Part shown: piece by piece, positions 24,738 through 32,493 of the stretch
How the letters are laid out: each line of letters starts with the position of its first letter
Numbering within the stretch: position 1 is the first letter of the stretch
NCBI GenBank assembly: GCA_035622975.1
Contig: DASPUH010000125.1
Location: forward strand, 1 to 32,493
DNA length: 32,493 nucleotides
Source: DASPUH01 sp035622975
GTDB taxonomy: Bacteria > Chloroflexota > Limnocylindria > Limnocylindrales > CSP1-4
Direction: 5' to 3'
The notes under the pieces: model-generated
The model's database searches: none
Told to the model about the DNA's origin: nothing
What the model saw: only the letters and a program-made list of their open reading frames with translations
Translations under genes and position numbers: made by a program

Positions 24738-26969
24738 ATGCCGATCGAGTGGCGCGCGGCGACGCGTGAGTTCAGCCTGGGCAACGGTCGCCTCACCTAT
24801 GCCATGCGCGTCCTCGATGACGACTCGCTCGGCCACCTGTACCTGGGCCCAGCGCTCACCGCCGGTCGCTCGTACGCCCATCTCGGCACGCCTGACTTCG
24901 CCGGCTTCGCCAACCGGCTCGGCACGCCGGTCGCCCTCGAGTGCCCGGTCGGCGGATCCGGCGACTACCGCCTCCCGGCCGTCGCCGTCGTCAACCCGTC
25001 CGACGGCTCGGCCATCCTGCACCTGCGGTACGTCGAGCATCGGGTCATGGACGGCAAGCCGGCGCTGGCCGGGCTGCCGTCGACCTACGTAGAGGCGGAG
25101 GACGAGGCCGAGACGGTCGTCGTGACGCTGCGGGACGAGCCGAGCGGGCTGGTGGTGGACGTGGCCACGACGATCTTCCGAGACCATCGCGCTCTGGCCC
25201 GCAGCCTGCGCTTGCGCAACGAGGGTGCCGCGCCGATCGACCTCGTCGCGGCCGCGAGCTGGAGCCTGGACCTGCCGGACGCTGCATGGCAGCTGACCAC
25301 CCTGAGCGGCACCTGGGCCCGCGAACGCCACGTCGTGGACCGCCCGCTGGTCCCGGGGCGGCAGGGCGTGGGCAGCACCCGTGGCGCCTCCGGCCACGAG
25401 CACAACCCGTTCCTGCTGCTGCATCGTGCCAGGACCGACGAGGCCCATGGCGAGGCGATCGGCCTGAGCCTGGTCTACTCGGGCAACTTCCGGGCGGAGG
25501 TGGAGGTGGAGCCGTTCGGCACCGCCCGGGTGCGGATCGGCCTCGACGCGGAGGGCTTCGGCTGGTGGCTCCCGCCGGGTGCCGAGTTCGTCACTCCGGA
25601 AGCCGTCCTGGTCCACTCGGACGACGGTCTCGGCGGCTTGAGCGACACCTTTCACGCGCTGTACCGCGAGCGCCTGGCCCGCGGGACCTGGCGCGACCGG
25701 GAACGGCCGATCCTGGTCAACAGCTGGGAGGGTGCGCACTTCGACTTCGACGAGGCCCGGCTGGTGGCGATGGCCGCCGCAGCCGCGGAGCTGGGGATCG
25801 AGCTGTTCGTGCTCGACGACGGCTGGTTCGGCGCGCGCGACGATGACACCTCGTCGCTGGGTGACTGGACCGTGGACCGCCGCAAGCTGCCGCACGGCCT
25901 GGCCCATCTGGCGCGTGCGGTCGAGGCCCTGGGCATGTCGTTCGGGCTGTGGATCGAGCCGGAGATGGTCAGCCGCCGCAGTCGCCTGTACGAGGCGCAT
26001 CCCGATTGGGTCATCGGGGTCCCGGGCCACCCGCGCACGGAGTCGCGCCAGCAGCTCGTCCTGGACATGGGCAACCCGGCGGTCGTCGATCACCTCGCCG
26101 CGGCCCTCATCGACCTGCTGGGCAGTGCGCCGATCACCTACGTCAAGTGGGACATGAACCGCAACATCACCGAGATGCGCGGCGGGAGCCTGCCGCCCGA
26201 CCGCCAGGGCGAGGCGTTCCACCGTTACATGCTTGGCGTCTACGAGCTGTATGCGCGGCTCACCGCCCGCTTCCCGGACATCCTCTTCGAGTCGTGCGCC
26301 GGTGGCGGCGGGCGCTTCGACCCCGGCATGCTGGCCTTCGCGCCGCAGGCCTGGACGAGCGACGACACGGATGCGTTCGAGCGCCTGCGCATCCAGTGGG
26401 GCACCTCGCTGGCCTATCCCCTCAGCTCGATGGCAGCGCACGTGACGGGCGTGCCCAACCAGCAGGTGGGTCGAAGCGTGCCCCTCGCGACCCGCGCGGC
26501 GGTGGCCTTCTTCGGCGTGTTCGGCTACGAGCTGGACCCCGTCGCCCTCACGGGCGACGAGCGGACCCAGGTCGCCGCCCAGATCGCGCTCTACAAGCGG
26601 CACCGCACCCTGTTCCAGCGCGGCCGCTTCGTGCGCTTGCACGGCCCGTTCGAAGGGGACGGCAACGAGACCGCGTGGATGGTCGTGTCGCCGGCGGCCG
26701 ACGAGGCGGTCGTCGGCGTCTACCGGGGGCTCAACCACCCCGAGCCCGGGCCGCGGCACCTGCGGCTCAGGTCGCTGGATCCGGCCGCCACATACCGGGT
26801 GAGCCTCTGGCCGGCACGCGACGACGAGCTCCAGCGGCGGAACGCCGGATCGCGCGGCGGAGACGAGCTGATGGGCGCCGGGCTGAGCCTTGCCGCGGGT
26901 CGCGAGGAGGTCGAGGCGCGCGGCGACCACTGGGCGCAGCTGTTCGTCCTGGAGCGGGTCACCGGCTGA
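24738..26969 (+). CDS. Alpha-galactosidase, glycoside hydrolase family 36
   Basis: 743 residues, the usual size of group-I GH36 enzymes, which release terminal alpha-galactose from melibiose, raffinose and galactomannan fragments. An N-terminal beta-sandwich leads into the (beta/alpha)8 barrel with NSWEGAHFDF, FVLDDGWFG, LGMSFGLWIEPEMVS, nucleophile Asp472 in YVKWDMNRNITE, FESCAGGGGRFD and acid/base Asp542 in WTSDDTDAFERL. The two catalytic aspartates are 70 residues apart, as in characterised members. No signal peptide, so it acts in the cytoplasm on imported sugar. It begins one base after the lacZ stop, so the two hydrolases are cotranscribed, which implies that the importer or its partners handle both alpha- and beta-galactosides. 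Confidence 0.95.
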   Translation: MPIEWRAATREFSLGNGRLTYAMRVLDDDSLGHLYLGPALTAGRSYAHLGTPDFAGFANRLGTPVALECPVGGSGDYRLPAVAVVNPSDGSAILHLRYVEHRVMDGKPALAGLPSTYVEAEDEAETVVVTLRDEPSGLVVDVATTIFRDHRALARSLRLRNEGAAPIDLVAAASWSLDLPDAAWQLTTLSGTWARERHVVDRPLVPGRQGVGSTRGASGHEHNPFLLLHRARTDEAHGEAIGLSLVYSGNFRAEVEVEPFGTARVRIGLDAEGFGWWLPPGAEFVTPEAVLVHSDDGLGGLSDTFHALYRERLARGTWRDRERPILVNSWEGAHFDFDEARLVAMAAAAAELGIELFVLDDGWFGARDDDTSSLGDWTVDRRKLPHGLAHLARAVEALGMSFGLWIEPEMVSRRSRLYEAHPDWVIGVPGHPRTESRQQLVLDMGNPAVVDHLAAALIDLLGSAPITYVKWDMNRNITEMRGGSLPPDRQGEAFHRYMLGVYELYARLTARFPDILFESCAGGGGRFDPGMLAFAPQAWTSDDTDAFERLRIQWGTSLAYPLSSMAAHVTGVPNQQVGRSVPLATRAAVAFFGVFGYELDPVALTGDERTQVAAQIALYKRHRTLFQRGRFVRLHGPFEGDGNETAWMVVSPAADEAVVGVYRGLNHPEPGPRHLRLRSLDPAATYRVSLWPARDDELQRRNAGSRGGDELMGAGLSLAAGREEVEARGDHWAQLFVLERVTG

Positions 26970-27003
26970 GGGACGCAACCGGATCGCAACGTTGATGGAT
27001 CCC

Positions 27004-27021
27004 GCCGGCGACCGTGCCGGC
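27004..27021 (+). terminator. Hairpin 34 bases after the alpha-galactosidase stop
   Basis: GCCGGC, loop GACCGT, GCCGGC: a six-pair GC stem after the lacZ/alpha-galactosidase unit. No T run follows, so it is a weak terminator candidate only. Confidence 0.3.
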
Positions 27022-27090
27022 CGCTGGTGGGCGGTACCTTCGGCGCACGAGCCGCCGCACGGGCGTGCTCGCCTGCCCGAGGAGCAAGCC

Positions 27091-27327
27091 ATGATCCATC
27101 CGTCCGGTTCCGATCCCGCCCATGCCCGTGGCGTCCGTGACGGGCAGAAGGTCCCCGTGACCTGTGGGGCCTGTGGCTGCCGGCTCCAGGGCTCGACCCT
27201 CGCGGGCGAGACGACCTGGCACCACTTCAGCCCCATGGCCGGCCGCGATGCGCGCGGCTGCCGCATCGCCTGCGCCGACGCCCCGCACGACCGGCGTGGG
27301 CAGCCGATCGCCTACGTGGCGGCCTGA
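27091..27327 (+). CDS. Small Cys/His-rich protein, unknown function
   Basis: 78 residues, starting at the ATG at 27091 with GAGGAG about six bases upstream. The core reads VTCGACGCRLQGS, then TTWHHFSP and CRIACADAP, giving CxxCxC, a His pair and two further Cys, which could bind one zinc ion. No signal peptide or membrane span. I do not recognise the family. It follows the alpha-galactosidase by 121 bp with its own ribosome site, and its last 16 bases overlap the 3' end of the convergent response regulator gene. The clear Shine-Dalgarno and the orderly metal-ligand pattern support a real gene, but its short length and overlap keep confidence moderate. Confidence 0.6.
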   Translation: MIHPSGSDPAHARGVRDGQKVPVTCGACGCRLQGSTLAGETTWHHFSPMAGRDARGCRIACADAPHDRRGQPIAYVAA

Positions 27328-28019
27328 CCGACCAGGCGGTAACCGACTCCGCGAACCGCGTCGATCCCCGGCCCGCCCGCCTGCGCCAGCTTGGCCCGGA
27401 GGCGGGCCAGGTGGGGCTTGAGCCACAGCACGTCGGGGTCGCGCTCCATGGGCCAGCCGGCCCGCGCCAGCCGCTGGTGCGCGACCGGGTCGCCCGCGCC
27501 CCGGGCCAGGGCCTCGAGGAGGCGGAACTCGGTGGGCGTGAGGTCGAGCGCGACGGGCCCGACGCTCGCCCGGTGGCGCGTCGGGTTTATCTCCAGGCCG
27601 GCCACGCGCAGCGGCCCGCCGGCCGGGCCCGTGGAGGCGGGTCCAGCGCGTCGCATGAGCGCCGCGATGCGCGCCAGCAGCTCGCCCTTGCCGAACGGCT
27701 TGGTCAGGTAGTCGTCGGCGCCCAGGCCGAGCGCCCGGACCTTGGCCGCCTCGCTGCTCTCGCCGCTCACGACGAGGATCGGGGTCGTGCCGGCGGCGCG
27801 GATCTGGCCGGCCACGGCGAACCCGTCCGGGCCAGGCATGGCGAGGTCAAGGAGCACGATGTCGGGCGCGTCCTCGCGCATCCGCCGGACCGCTGTCAGC
27901 CCGTCATAGGCGGTGATGACCTGGTGGCCCTCGGTGCCCACCAGGGCCGTGATGGCGCCGACCATCGCCGGGTCGTCGTCCACGACGAGGATGCGCAGCG
28001 AACGCGTCACCGCTGGCAC
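27312..28019 (-). CDS. OmpR-family response regulator
   Basis: 235 residues. The receiver domain has acidic residues DDD (14-16), phosphoacceptor Asp58 in IVLLDLAMPG and Lys107 in YLTKPFG. A winged-helix output domain follows, with LDLTPTEFRLLEALA and VRGVGYRLVG. The recognition segment (WLKPHLARLRAKL) departs from the more usual TVDVHIRRLR pattern. The GTG start at 28019 is immediately next to the stop of the upstream histidine kinase (GTG at 28010 is an alternative), so the two form a cognate pair in one transcript. The 3' end overlaps the small Cys-rich gene by 16 bases. Confidence 0.92.
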   Translation of the reverse strand: MPAVTRSLRILVVDDDPAMVGAITALVGTEGHQVITAYDGLTAVRRMREDAPDIVLLDLAMPGPDGFAVAGQIRAAGTTPILVVSGESSEAAKVRALGLGADDYLTKPFGKGELLARIAALMRRAGPASTGPAGGPLRVAGLEINPTRHRASVGPVALDLTPTEFRLLEALARGAGDPVAHQRLARAGWPMERDPDVLWLKPHLARLRAKLAQAGGPGIDAVRGVGYRLVGQAAT

Positions 28020-29297
28020 CTACAGGGACGCGGCCGCCGGCAGCGCCAGCACGAAGCTCGCGCCACCTGGCTCGGCCGGCTCGCACCACAGCCGCGCGCC
28101 CATCGACTCGGCCAGGCGCTTCGCCGCGTAGAGACCGATCCCCGAGCCGCGCGCCGTGTGGGTGTCGCGCCGTGCGTACGGCTCGAAGATGCGCTCCCGC
28201 CACGCCTCGGGGATGCCCGGCCCTTCGTCGCTCACGACCACGCGGGCGACGCCTTCCACCAGGCCCCAGGTGACCCGCACGGTCGTCTCGGGCGGCGCGT
28301 ACTTCGTGGCGTTCTCCACGAGGTGCTCCACGATCTGGCGCAGTCGCGGCGCGTCGGCCAGCGCGTGCAACTGCGGCGGCCCATCCAGTCGCAGGTGGTG
28401 GCGGTGCAGGAGCGGGGCCAGGACGTCCACCGTCTCGCCGACCTCGCGGGCCACGTCGACGGGCGTCACCTGGGCCGGCTGGTCGGGCACGACCCGCACC
28501 GAGGCCAGGATGGAGTCGACGAGCCGGTCGAGCCGCTCCACCTGTTCCAGGGCGGCGGTGTGCCACGCCGCCCGCTGCTCGCGACGCGCCACGTCGCGCG
28601 ACGAGCGGCCGTCGAGGGCCGGTTCCTCGGCCAGCAGGTCGGTGTAGGCCCGCACGACCGCGAGCGGGGTGCGCAGCTCGTGGGTCACCAGGGCCACCAG
28701 CTCGCTGCGCGCCTCGTCGATGGCCTGGAGGGCGACCACGCGGGCCTCGGTCTCGGCCTGCTGGCGGCCCTTCTCGACGATCCCGGCCAGCAGGTCGGCC
28801 ACCGCTCCCAGCTGGGCCACGTCGCCGGCGGTGAAGGCGCGTGGCTGCTCCGTCTGCACGTTGAGGACCCCCACGACCTGGTCGTGCCACGAGAGCGGCA
28901 CCGAGAGCATGGAGGCGATGAAGCGCCGCTGGTCCAGGCCGCGCACCCACAGGAAGCGTGTATCGGATCGGACGTCCGGGATGACCAGCGGCTCGCGCGT
29001 GGCCGCGACGCGGCCGGTGACACCCTCGCCGAATGGCACGCGGGCGCGGCCGATCTGGAAGCGGTCCAGCCCGTTGGTGGCGGCCAGGGTCAGGTTCGCT
29101 CCGTCGCGGTCCAGCAGGTAGAGCGACGAGACGTCGGCGCGGAGGGCGTCGCGCGTCTCATCCACGACCGTCTCCAGCAGCTCGTCCCAGGTCCGCGCGG
29201 TCGTCGCCAGGCGCGCCACGCGATGCAGGAAGCGCAGCTGGTCCAGCTGCTCGACGCGCGGAGCCGGGGGGCTGACAGGATCGACCATCATGTCCAC
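28020..29297 (-). CDS. Cytoplasmic GAF-domain sensor histidine kinase
   Basis: 425 residues without membrane spans. A GAF domain (about 38-175: RADVSSLYLLDRDG, VPFGEGVTGRVAATREPLVIPDV, SMLSVPLSWHDQVVGVLNVQ) is followed by a coiled linker, the phosphoacceptor box LVTHELRTPLAVV with His206, the N box HLVENATKYA, G1 DEGPGIP and G2 GSGIGLYAAKRL. GAF domains of this kind sense small molecules, redox state or light through a cofactor; the signal here is unknown. The start may be the GTG at 29297 or the ATGs at 29291/29288; none has a visible Shine-Dalgarno. It is divergent from the PEP carboxylase gene with 68 bp between starts. Confidence 0.92.
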   Translation of the reverse strand: MDMMVDPVSPPAPRVEQLDQLRFLHRVARLATTARTWDELLETVVDETRDALRADVSSLYLLDRDGANLTLAATNGLDRFQIGRARVPFGEGVTGRVAATREPLVIPDVRSDTRFLWVRGLDQRRFIASMLSVPLSWHDQVVGVLNVQTEQPRAFTAGDVAQLGAVADLLAGIVEKGRQQAETEARVVALQAIDEARSELVALVTHELRTPLAVVRAYTDLLAEEPALDGRSSRDVARREQRAAWHTAALEQVERLDRLVDSILASVRVVPDQPAQVTPVDVAREVGETVDVLAPLLHRHHLRLDGPPQLHALADAPRLRQIVEHLVENATKYAPPETTVRVTWGLVEGVARVVVSDEGPGIPEAWRERIFEPYARRDTHTARGSGIGLYAAKRLAESMGARLWCEPAEPGGASFVLALPAAASL

Positions 29298-29365
29298 GAT
29301 ACAAACGGTACGAAAGTGAGGTCGCGCGTGCGGTTGCGGCCCGGTCGCGCGCGGAGGACGCCACG

Positions 29366-32050
29366 GTGACCAAGGACCCCCTGGCGAGCGAGGTCCGCCT
29401 GCTGGGGGACGTGCTGGGCGACACGATCGCCGAACAGGCCGGCGCCGACCGTCGCCGCCTGGTGGAGGCGACCCGCCGGGCGATGGTCGCCCGCCGGTCC
29501 GCTCCTGCGGGCAGGCTGGCGAGCCTTCGCTCGCCCGGTTCGGTCGATCTGGCCGATGCGGAGGCCGTGGCGCGTGCCTTCGCCATGTTCTTCCAGCTGG
29601 TCAACCTCGCCGAGGAGCGCCAGCGGATCCGCACCCTGCGGGCGCGCGAACGCGAGGCACCAGGGGGGATCGTCCGTGACTCGGTGGTGCAGGCCGTCGA
29701 GGCGCTCCGGGCCCGGGGCCTGGACGAGGCGGCGCTGGACGCGCGCTTCGGCCGTCTGCGCCTGACCCCCGTCCTGACCGCGCACCCCACCGAGGCCCGC
29801 CGGCGGACGACGCTCCTGGCGCTGCGGCGGTGCGCCCGCCTCCTGGAGCGAACCGAGGATCGCAACCTGGGGCCGGCCGAGCATGCCGAGGCGATGCGGT
29901 CCCTGCGCGAGGAGCTGGCGCTCCTGTGGCACACCGCGCCCGTCCGGCCGCACACGCTGGAGCCGCTCGATGAGGTCCGCACCGCGATGGCCTTCTTCGA
30001 CGAGACGCTCTTCGGGGTGGTGCCCCAGCTGTACCGCGCGGCCGACATGGCCCTGGCGCCCGACAGCGGCGCCCGACCGCCGCGCGTGCCGGCGTTCCTG
30101 CGCCTGGGCTCGTGGATCGGCGCGGATCGCGACGGCAACCCGGCCGTCACGGCTGAGCACACCACCCGCACGATGCGCATCCAGGTGGACCACGTGCTGC
30201 GCGGGTACGAGGCGGTCGCCACACGGCTGATGCAGGTCCTGGCCGTGGCCGGCACGCCCGGCGCCGACGCCGCACTGGCGGCACGCCTGGCCGCTGACAT
30301 GACCGCCTTCCCCGCCCTCGCCGGCCAGCTCCTGCGTCGCTTCCCGGACGAGCCGTACCGACAGCGCTTCGGCTTCATCGCCGAGCGGCTGCGCCGGACG
30401 CGGGCCCGCCTCGTGGAGGGCGACCGCGCCGCCGACGGGTACGCGTCGCCGGCTGCGCTCGACGACGAGCTCGTCGAGCTCCAGGGTGCGCTGGTCGCCG
30501 ACGGCCTGGTGCGCGTCGCCTACGGCGAGGTCCAGGACCTGCGCTGGCGCCTCGCCACCTTTGGCTTCCATCTCGCCAGCCTCGAGGTCCGCCAGCACGC
30601 CGCGGTGCACCACGCGGCCCTGGAGGCCGTCCGCGCAGGGGCCGCCGGGACGGTGGAGGTCGCGCCGGGCGTGACGCTCGAGGCCGTCCTGGCCACGTTC
30701 GGCGCGATGGGCGCCATCCAGGCCGACCTGGGGCCCGAGGCGTGCCGGCGGTACATCGTCAGCTTCACCGCCACACCCCAGGACGTGGTGGACGTGCTGG
30801 ATCTGGCGGCCGAGGCCGCCAGGCGCGAGCCGCGCCCCCCGGCGCCGCTCGAGCTGGACCTCGTGCCCCTCCTGGAGTCGCCGGCGGCGTTGAATGGGGC
30901 GGCCGCGCTCCTGGAAGGCCTGCTGGCCGATCCGCGCTACCGGGCCCACCTGGCCGACCGCGGCGATCGCCAGGAGGTGATGCTGGGCTACTCGGACTCC
31001 AACAAGGCGGGCGGCTTCCTCGCCGCGAACTGGCAGCTGTACCAGGCCCAGGCCGCGCTGGTCGCCACGGCTCGCCGTCACGGCGTGGAGCTGACGCTCT
31101 TCCATGGGCGGGGCGGCGCCATCGGGCGCGGCGGCGGGCCGGCCAACCGCGCCATCCGCGGCCAGGCGCCCGGCTCCGTCGATGAGCGCCTCAAGCTGAC
31201 CGAGCAGGGCGAGGTCATCGCCGCGCGCTACGCCGACGCGCGGATCGCCCGGCGGCACCTGGAGCAGCTGACCAACGCCGCGCTCCTTGCCCCGATCGGC
31301 CCGAGCGAGGCCGACGGGGCGACCGACCCAGGCGGCCCGGCGGGGCGCCTGATGGACGAGCTGGCCGCGGATGCCCTGGCGAGCTATCGCGACCTGATCG
31401 ACGATCCGGGCTTCCCGGCCTGGTTCCGCCGGGTGACGCCCATCGACGAGGTGATGACGATGCGCCTGGGGTCGCGTCCGCCGTCGCGAGCTTGGGCGGA
31501 CCCGCACGCGGCGGCCTGGCTGGAGCAGCTGCGCGCCATCCCGTGGGTCTTCGCCTGGGCCCAGGCGCGCATCGAGCTGCCCGCCTGGTACGGCCTGGGC
31601 AGCGCCCTCGAGCGTCTGGAAGCCCGCCGCGGCGCTGATGCGCTCCAGGAAGTGGCGGCGCTGTACCGCCGATGGCCCTTCCTGGCCAGCGTCATCGACA
31701 ACGCCGAGGCGGGTCTGGCCCGCGTCGACCTCGCCGTCGCCCGGCGTCATGCCCTGGCGGCGCCCGCCGGCCTGGAGGACCCGCGCTGGCGAGCCGTGGA
31801 GGCCGAATTCGAGCGCACGGTGCGGCTGGTCCTGCGCCTCAAGGGCGAGGCACGGTTGCTGGAGCACGCGCCCGTCCTGCGGCGCGCCATCGAGATGCGC
31901 AACCCCTACGTGGCCGCCCTGTCGGAGCTGCAGCTGGACCTCCTGGCACGGCTTCGCACCGGCGACGACGGGGCGGACGTCGGGCGGCTCCGACGGCTGG
32001 TCCAGCTGACCATCAACGGCATCGCAGCCGGCCTGCAGGGCACCGGCTGA
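29366..32050 (+). CDS. ppc: Phosphoenolpyruvate carboxylase with altered allosteric-site residues
   Basis: Adds bicarbonate to PEP to give oxaloacetate, replenishing the TCA cycle and supplying aspartate (used by ArgG and for threonine). The 894-residue protein carries the catalytic LTAHPTEARRRT (His140), MLGYSDSNKAGG (Lys547) and FHGRGGAIGRGGGP (His580, Arg582, Arg588). GTG start with GGAGGA eight bases upstream. Oddities: the Asp normally after the active-site Lys is Ala548; the usual DPL after RNPYV is AAL; the near-universal C-terminal RNTG is QGTG. Using E. coli numbering from memory, the aspartate-inhibitor ligands Lys773 and Asn881 correspond here to Arg786 and Gly892, while Arg832 and Arg587 are kept. 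Family certain; regulation probably unusual. Confidence 0.95.
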   Translation: MTKDPLASEVRLLGDVLGDTIAEQAGADRRRLVEATRRAMVARRSAPAGRLASLRSPGSVDLADAEAVARAFAMFFQLVNLAEERQRIRTLRAREREAPGGIVRDSVVQAVEALRARGLDEAALDARFGRLRLTPVLTAHPTEARRRTTLLALRRCARLLERTEDRNLGPAEHAEAMRSLREELALLWHTAPVRPHTLEPLDEVRTAMAFFDETLFGVVPQLYRAADMALAPDSGARPPRVPAFLRLGSWIGADRDGNPAVTAEHTTRTMRIQVDHVLRGYEAVATRLMQVLAVAGTPGADAALAARLAADMTAFPALAGQLLRRFPDEPYRQRFGFIAERLRRTRARLVEGDRAADGYASPAALDDELVELQGALVADGLVRVAYGEVQDLRWRLATFGFHLASLEVRQHAAVHHAALEAVRAGAAGTVEVAPGVTLEAVLATFGAMGAIQADLGPEACRRYIVSFTATPQDVVDVLDLAAEAARREPRPPAPLELDLVPLLESPAALNGAAALLEGLLADPRYRAHLADRGDRQEVMLGYSDSNKAGGFLAANWQLYQAQAALVATARRHGVELTLFHGRGGAIGRGGGPANRAIRGQAPGSVDERLKLTEQGEVIAARYADARIARRHLEQLTNAALLAPIGPSEADGATDPGGPAGRLMDELAADALASYRDLIDDPGFPAWFRRVTPIDEVMTMRLGSRPPSRAWADPHAAAWLEQLRAIPWVFAWAQARIELPAWYGLGSALERLEARRGADALQEVAALYRRWPFLASVIDNAEAGLARVDLAVARRHALAAPAGLEDPRWRAVEAEFERTVRLVLRLKGEARLLEHAPVLRRAIEMRNPYVAALSELQLDLLARLRTGDDGADVGRLRRLVQLTINGIAAGLQGTG

Positions 32051-32070
32051 CGGTCGCGCCGGACGCTCCG

Positions 32071-32493
32071 TCAGCGCGAGGCGAACCAGGCCTCGAAGGC
32101 GGTCATCGATGGCGCCAGCGGGCAGGCCAGGCCGGGCTCGCCGGGACGGGCCGCAAGGGGTACGGAGCGGCCATCGGGTGAGGTACCCGGCTGCCCGAAG
32201 GTGCGGGCGTCGGGCGTCTTGAGGCCGTTGCCGGTGAGCAGGACCACGACCTCGTCGGTGGGTCGCACCACGCCGCGGGCGATGGCCTGCTGGAGGGCCG
32301 CGACGGTCACGCCACCGGCCGTCTCGGTGTAGATGCCCTCGGTCTCCGCCAAGAGGCGGATGGCCGCGGCGGTCGCGCCGTCCGGCACGCTCTCGAGCGT
32401 GCCGCCGCTCTCGCGTGCCAGTTCCAGGGCGTACTGGCCGTCCGCGGGATCGCCGATGGCCAGGGACTTGACGATGGTGTCGGGCTGACGCAC
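32071..32493 (-). CDS. thrC: Threonine synthase, 3' part only
   Basis: C-terminal 140 residues; the frame continues past the right edge, so the start is outside the window. RQPDTIVKSLAIGDPADG is the segment near the PLP phosphate and substrate site. GIYTETAGGVTVAALQ and DEVVVLLTGNGLKTPDA are typical of threonine synthases, which convert O-phosphohomoserine to threonine with PLP. The C-terminal tail is slightly extended and ends with AFEAWFASR. It converges with ppc, 20 bp between the stops. Both draw on aspartate-family metabolism, but they are separate transcripts. Confidence 0.9.
   Translation of the reverse strand: MRQPDTIVKSLAIGDPADGQYALELARESGGTLESVPDGATAAAIRLLAETEGIYTETAGGVTVAALQQAIARGVVRPTDEVVVLLTGNGLKTPDARTFGQPGTSPDGRSVPLAARPGEPGLACPLAPSMTAFEAWFASR

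Noticed and set aside
23826..27266. 1146-residue minus-strand open frame opposite lacZ and the alpha-galactosidase
   Set aside because: Low stop frequency in GC-rich antisense DNA explains it; it is Arg/Pro/Gly-rich and shows no domain, while the plus strand has complete catalytic motifs.
29288..31867. 859-residue minus-strand open frame opposite ppc
   Set aside because: Antisense shadow of a gene with all PEP carboxylase motifs.

Overview
This is a GC-rich (about 70% by eye), gene-dense bacterial chromosome segment. Genes are packed with 4-bp start/stop overlaps, GTG starts are frequent, and there are no mobile elements, CRISPR arrays or RNA genes that I can see. The base composition, the Tat-type lipoprotein with a Thr/Pro/Ala-rich linker, and the gene content suggest a soil or freshwater Chloroflexota-like organism. 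That placement is an inference; the window holds no phylogenetic marker such as rRNA.

Layout. Positions 1-639 hold the 3' end of an acyl-CoA synthetase. Positions 897-8297 are an arginine biosynthesis locus: a leftward operon argC-argJ-argB-argR-argG-argF with a divergent class-III aminotransferase filling the argD role. The 72-bp argC/argD spacer carries two ARG-box-like palindromes 21 bp apart that cover a sigma70-like argC promoter, so the operon-encoded ArgR probably represses its own operon. Positions 8313-11709 are a leftward group: a membrane-anchored sulfite-oxidase-family molybdenum enzyme followed by a response regulator and a histidine kinase. After a 333-bp gene-free gap comes argH (12043-13467), which completes the pathway from glutamate to arginine. 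It is divergent from an ACT-domain protein with a conserved C-terminal domain of unknown function.

Positions 14191-26969 are a galactoside utilisation cluster. It contains galM, galT and a DeoR-family regulator (leftward), a CUT1-type ABC importer (binding lipoprotein and two permeases, rightward), galK (leftward), then a GH2 beta-galactosidase and a GH36 alpha-galactosidase (rightward). Beta- and alpha-galactosides would be imported, hydrolysed and passed through mutarotase, galactokinase and uridylyltransferase. The UDP-galactose 4-epimerase and the transporter ATPase are not in the window.

The right end holds a small Cys-rich protein, a second two-component pair (cytoplasmic GAF histidine kinase and OmpR-type regulator), a divergent phosphoenolpyruvate carboxylase with several altered conserved residues, and the 3' end of a threonine synthase.

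I see no clearly new multi-gene system. The items most worth checking are the twin ARG boxes, the altered aspartate-binding site of the PEP carboxylase, the ACT plus unknown-domain protein next to argH, and the molybdenum enzyme coupled to a two-component system.
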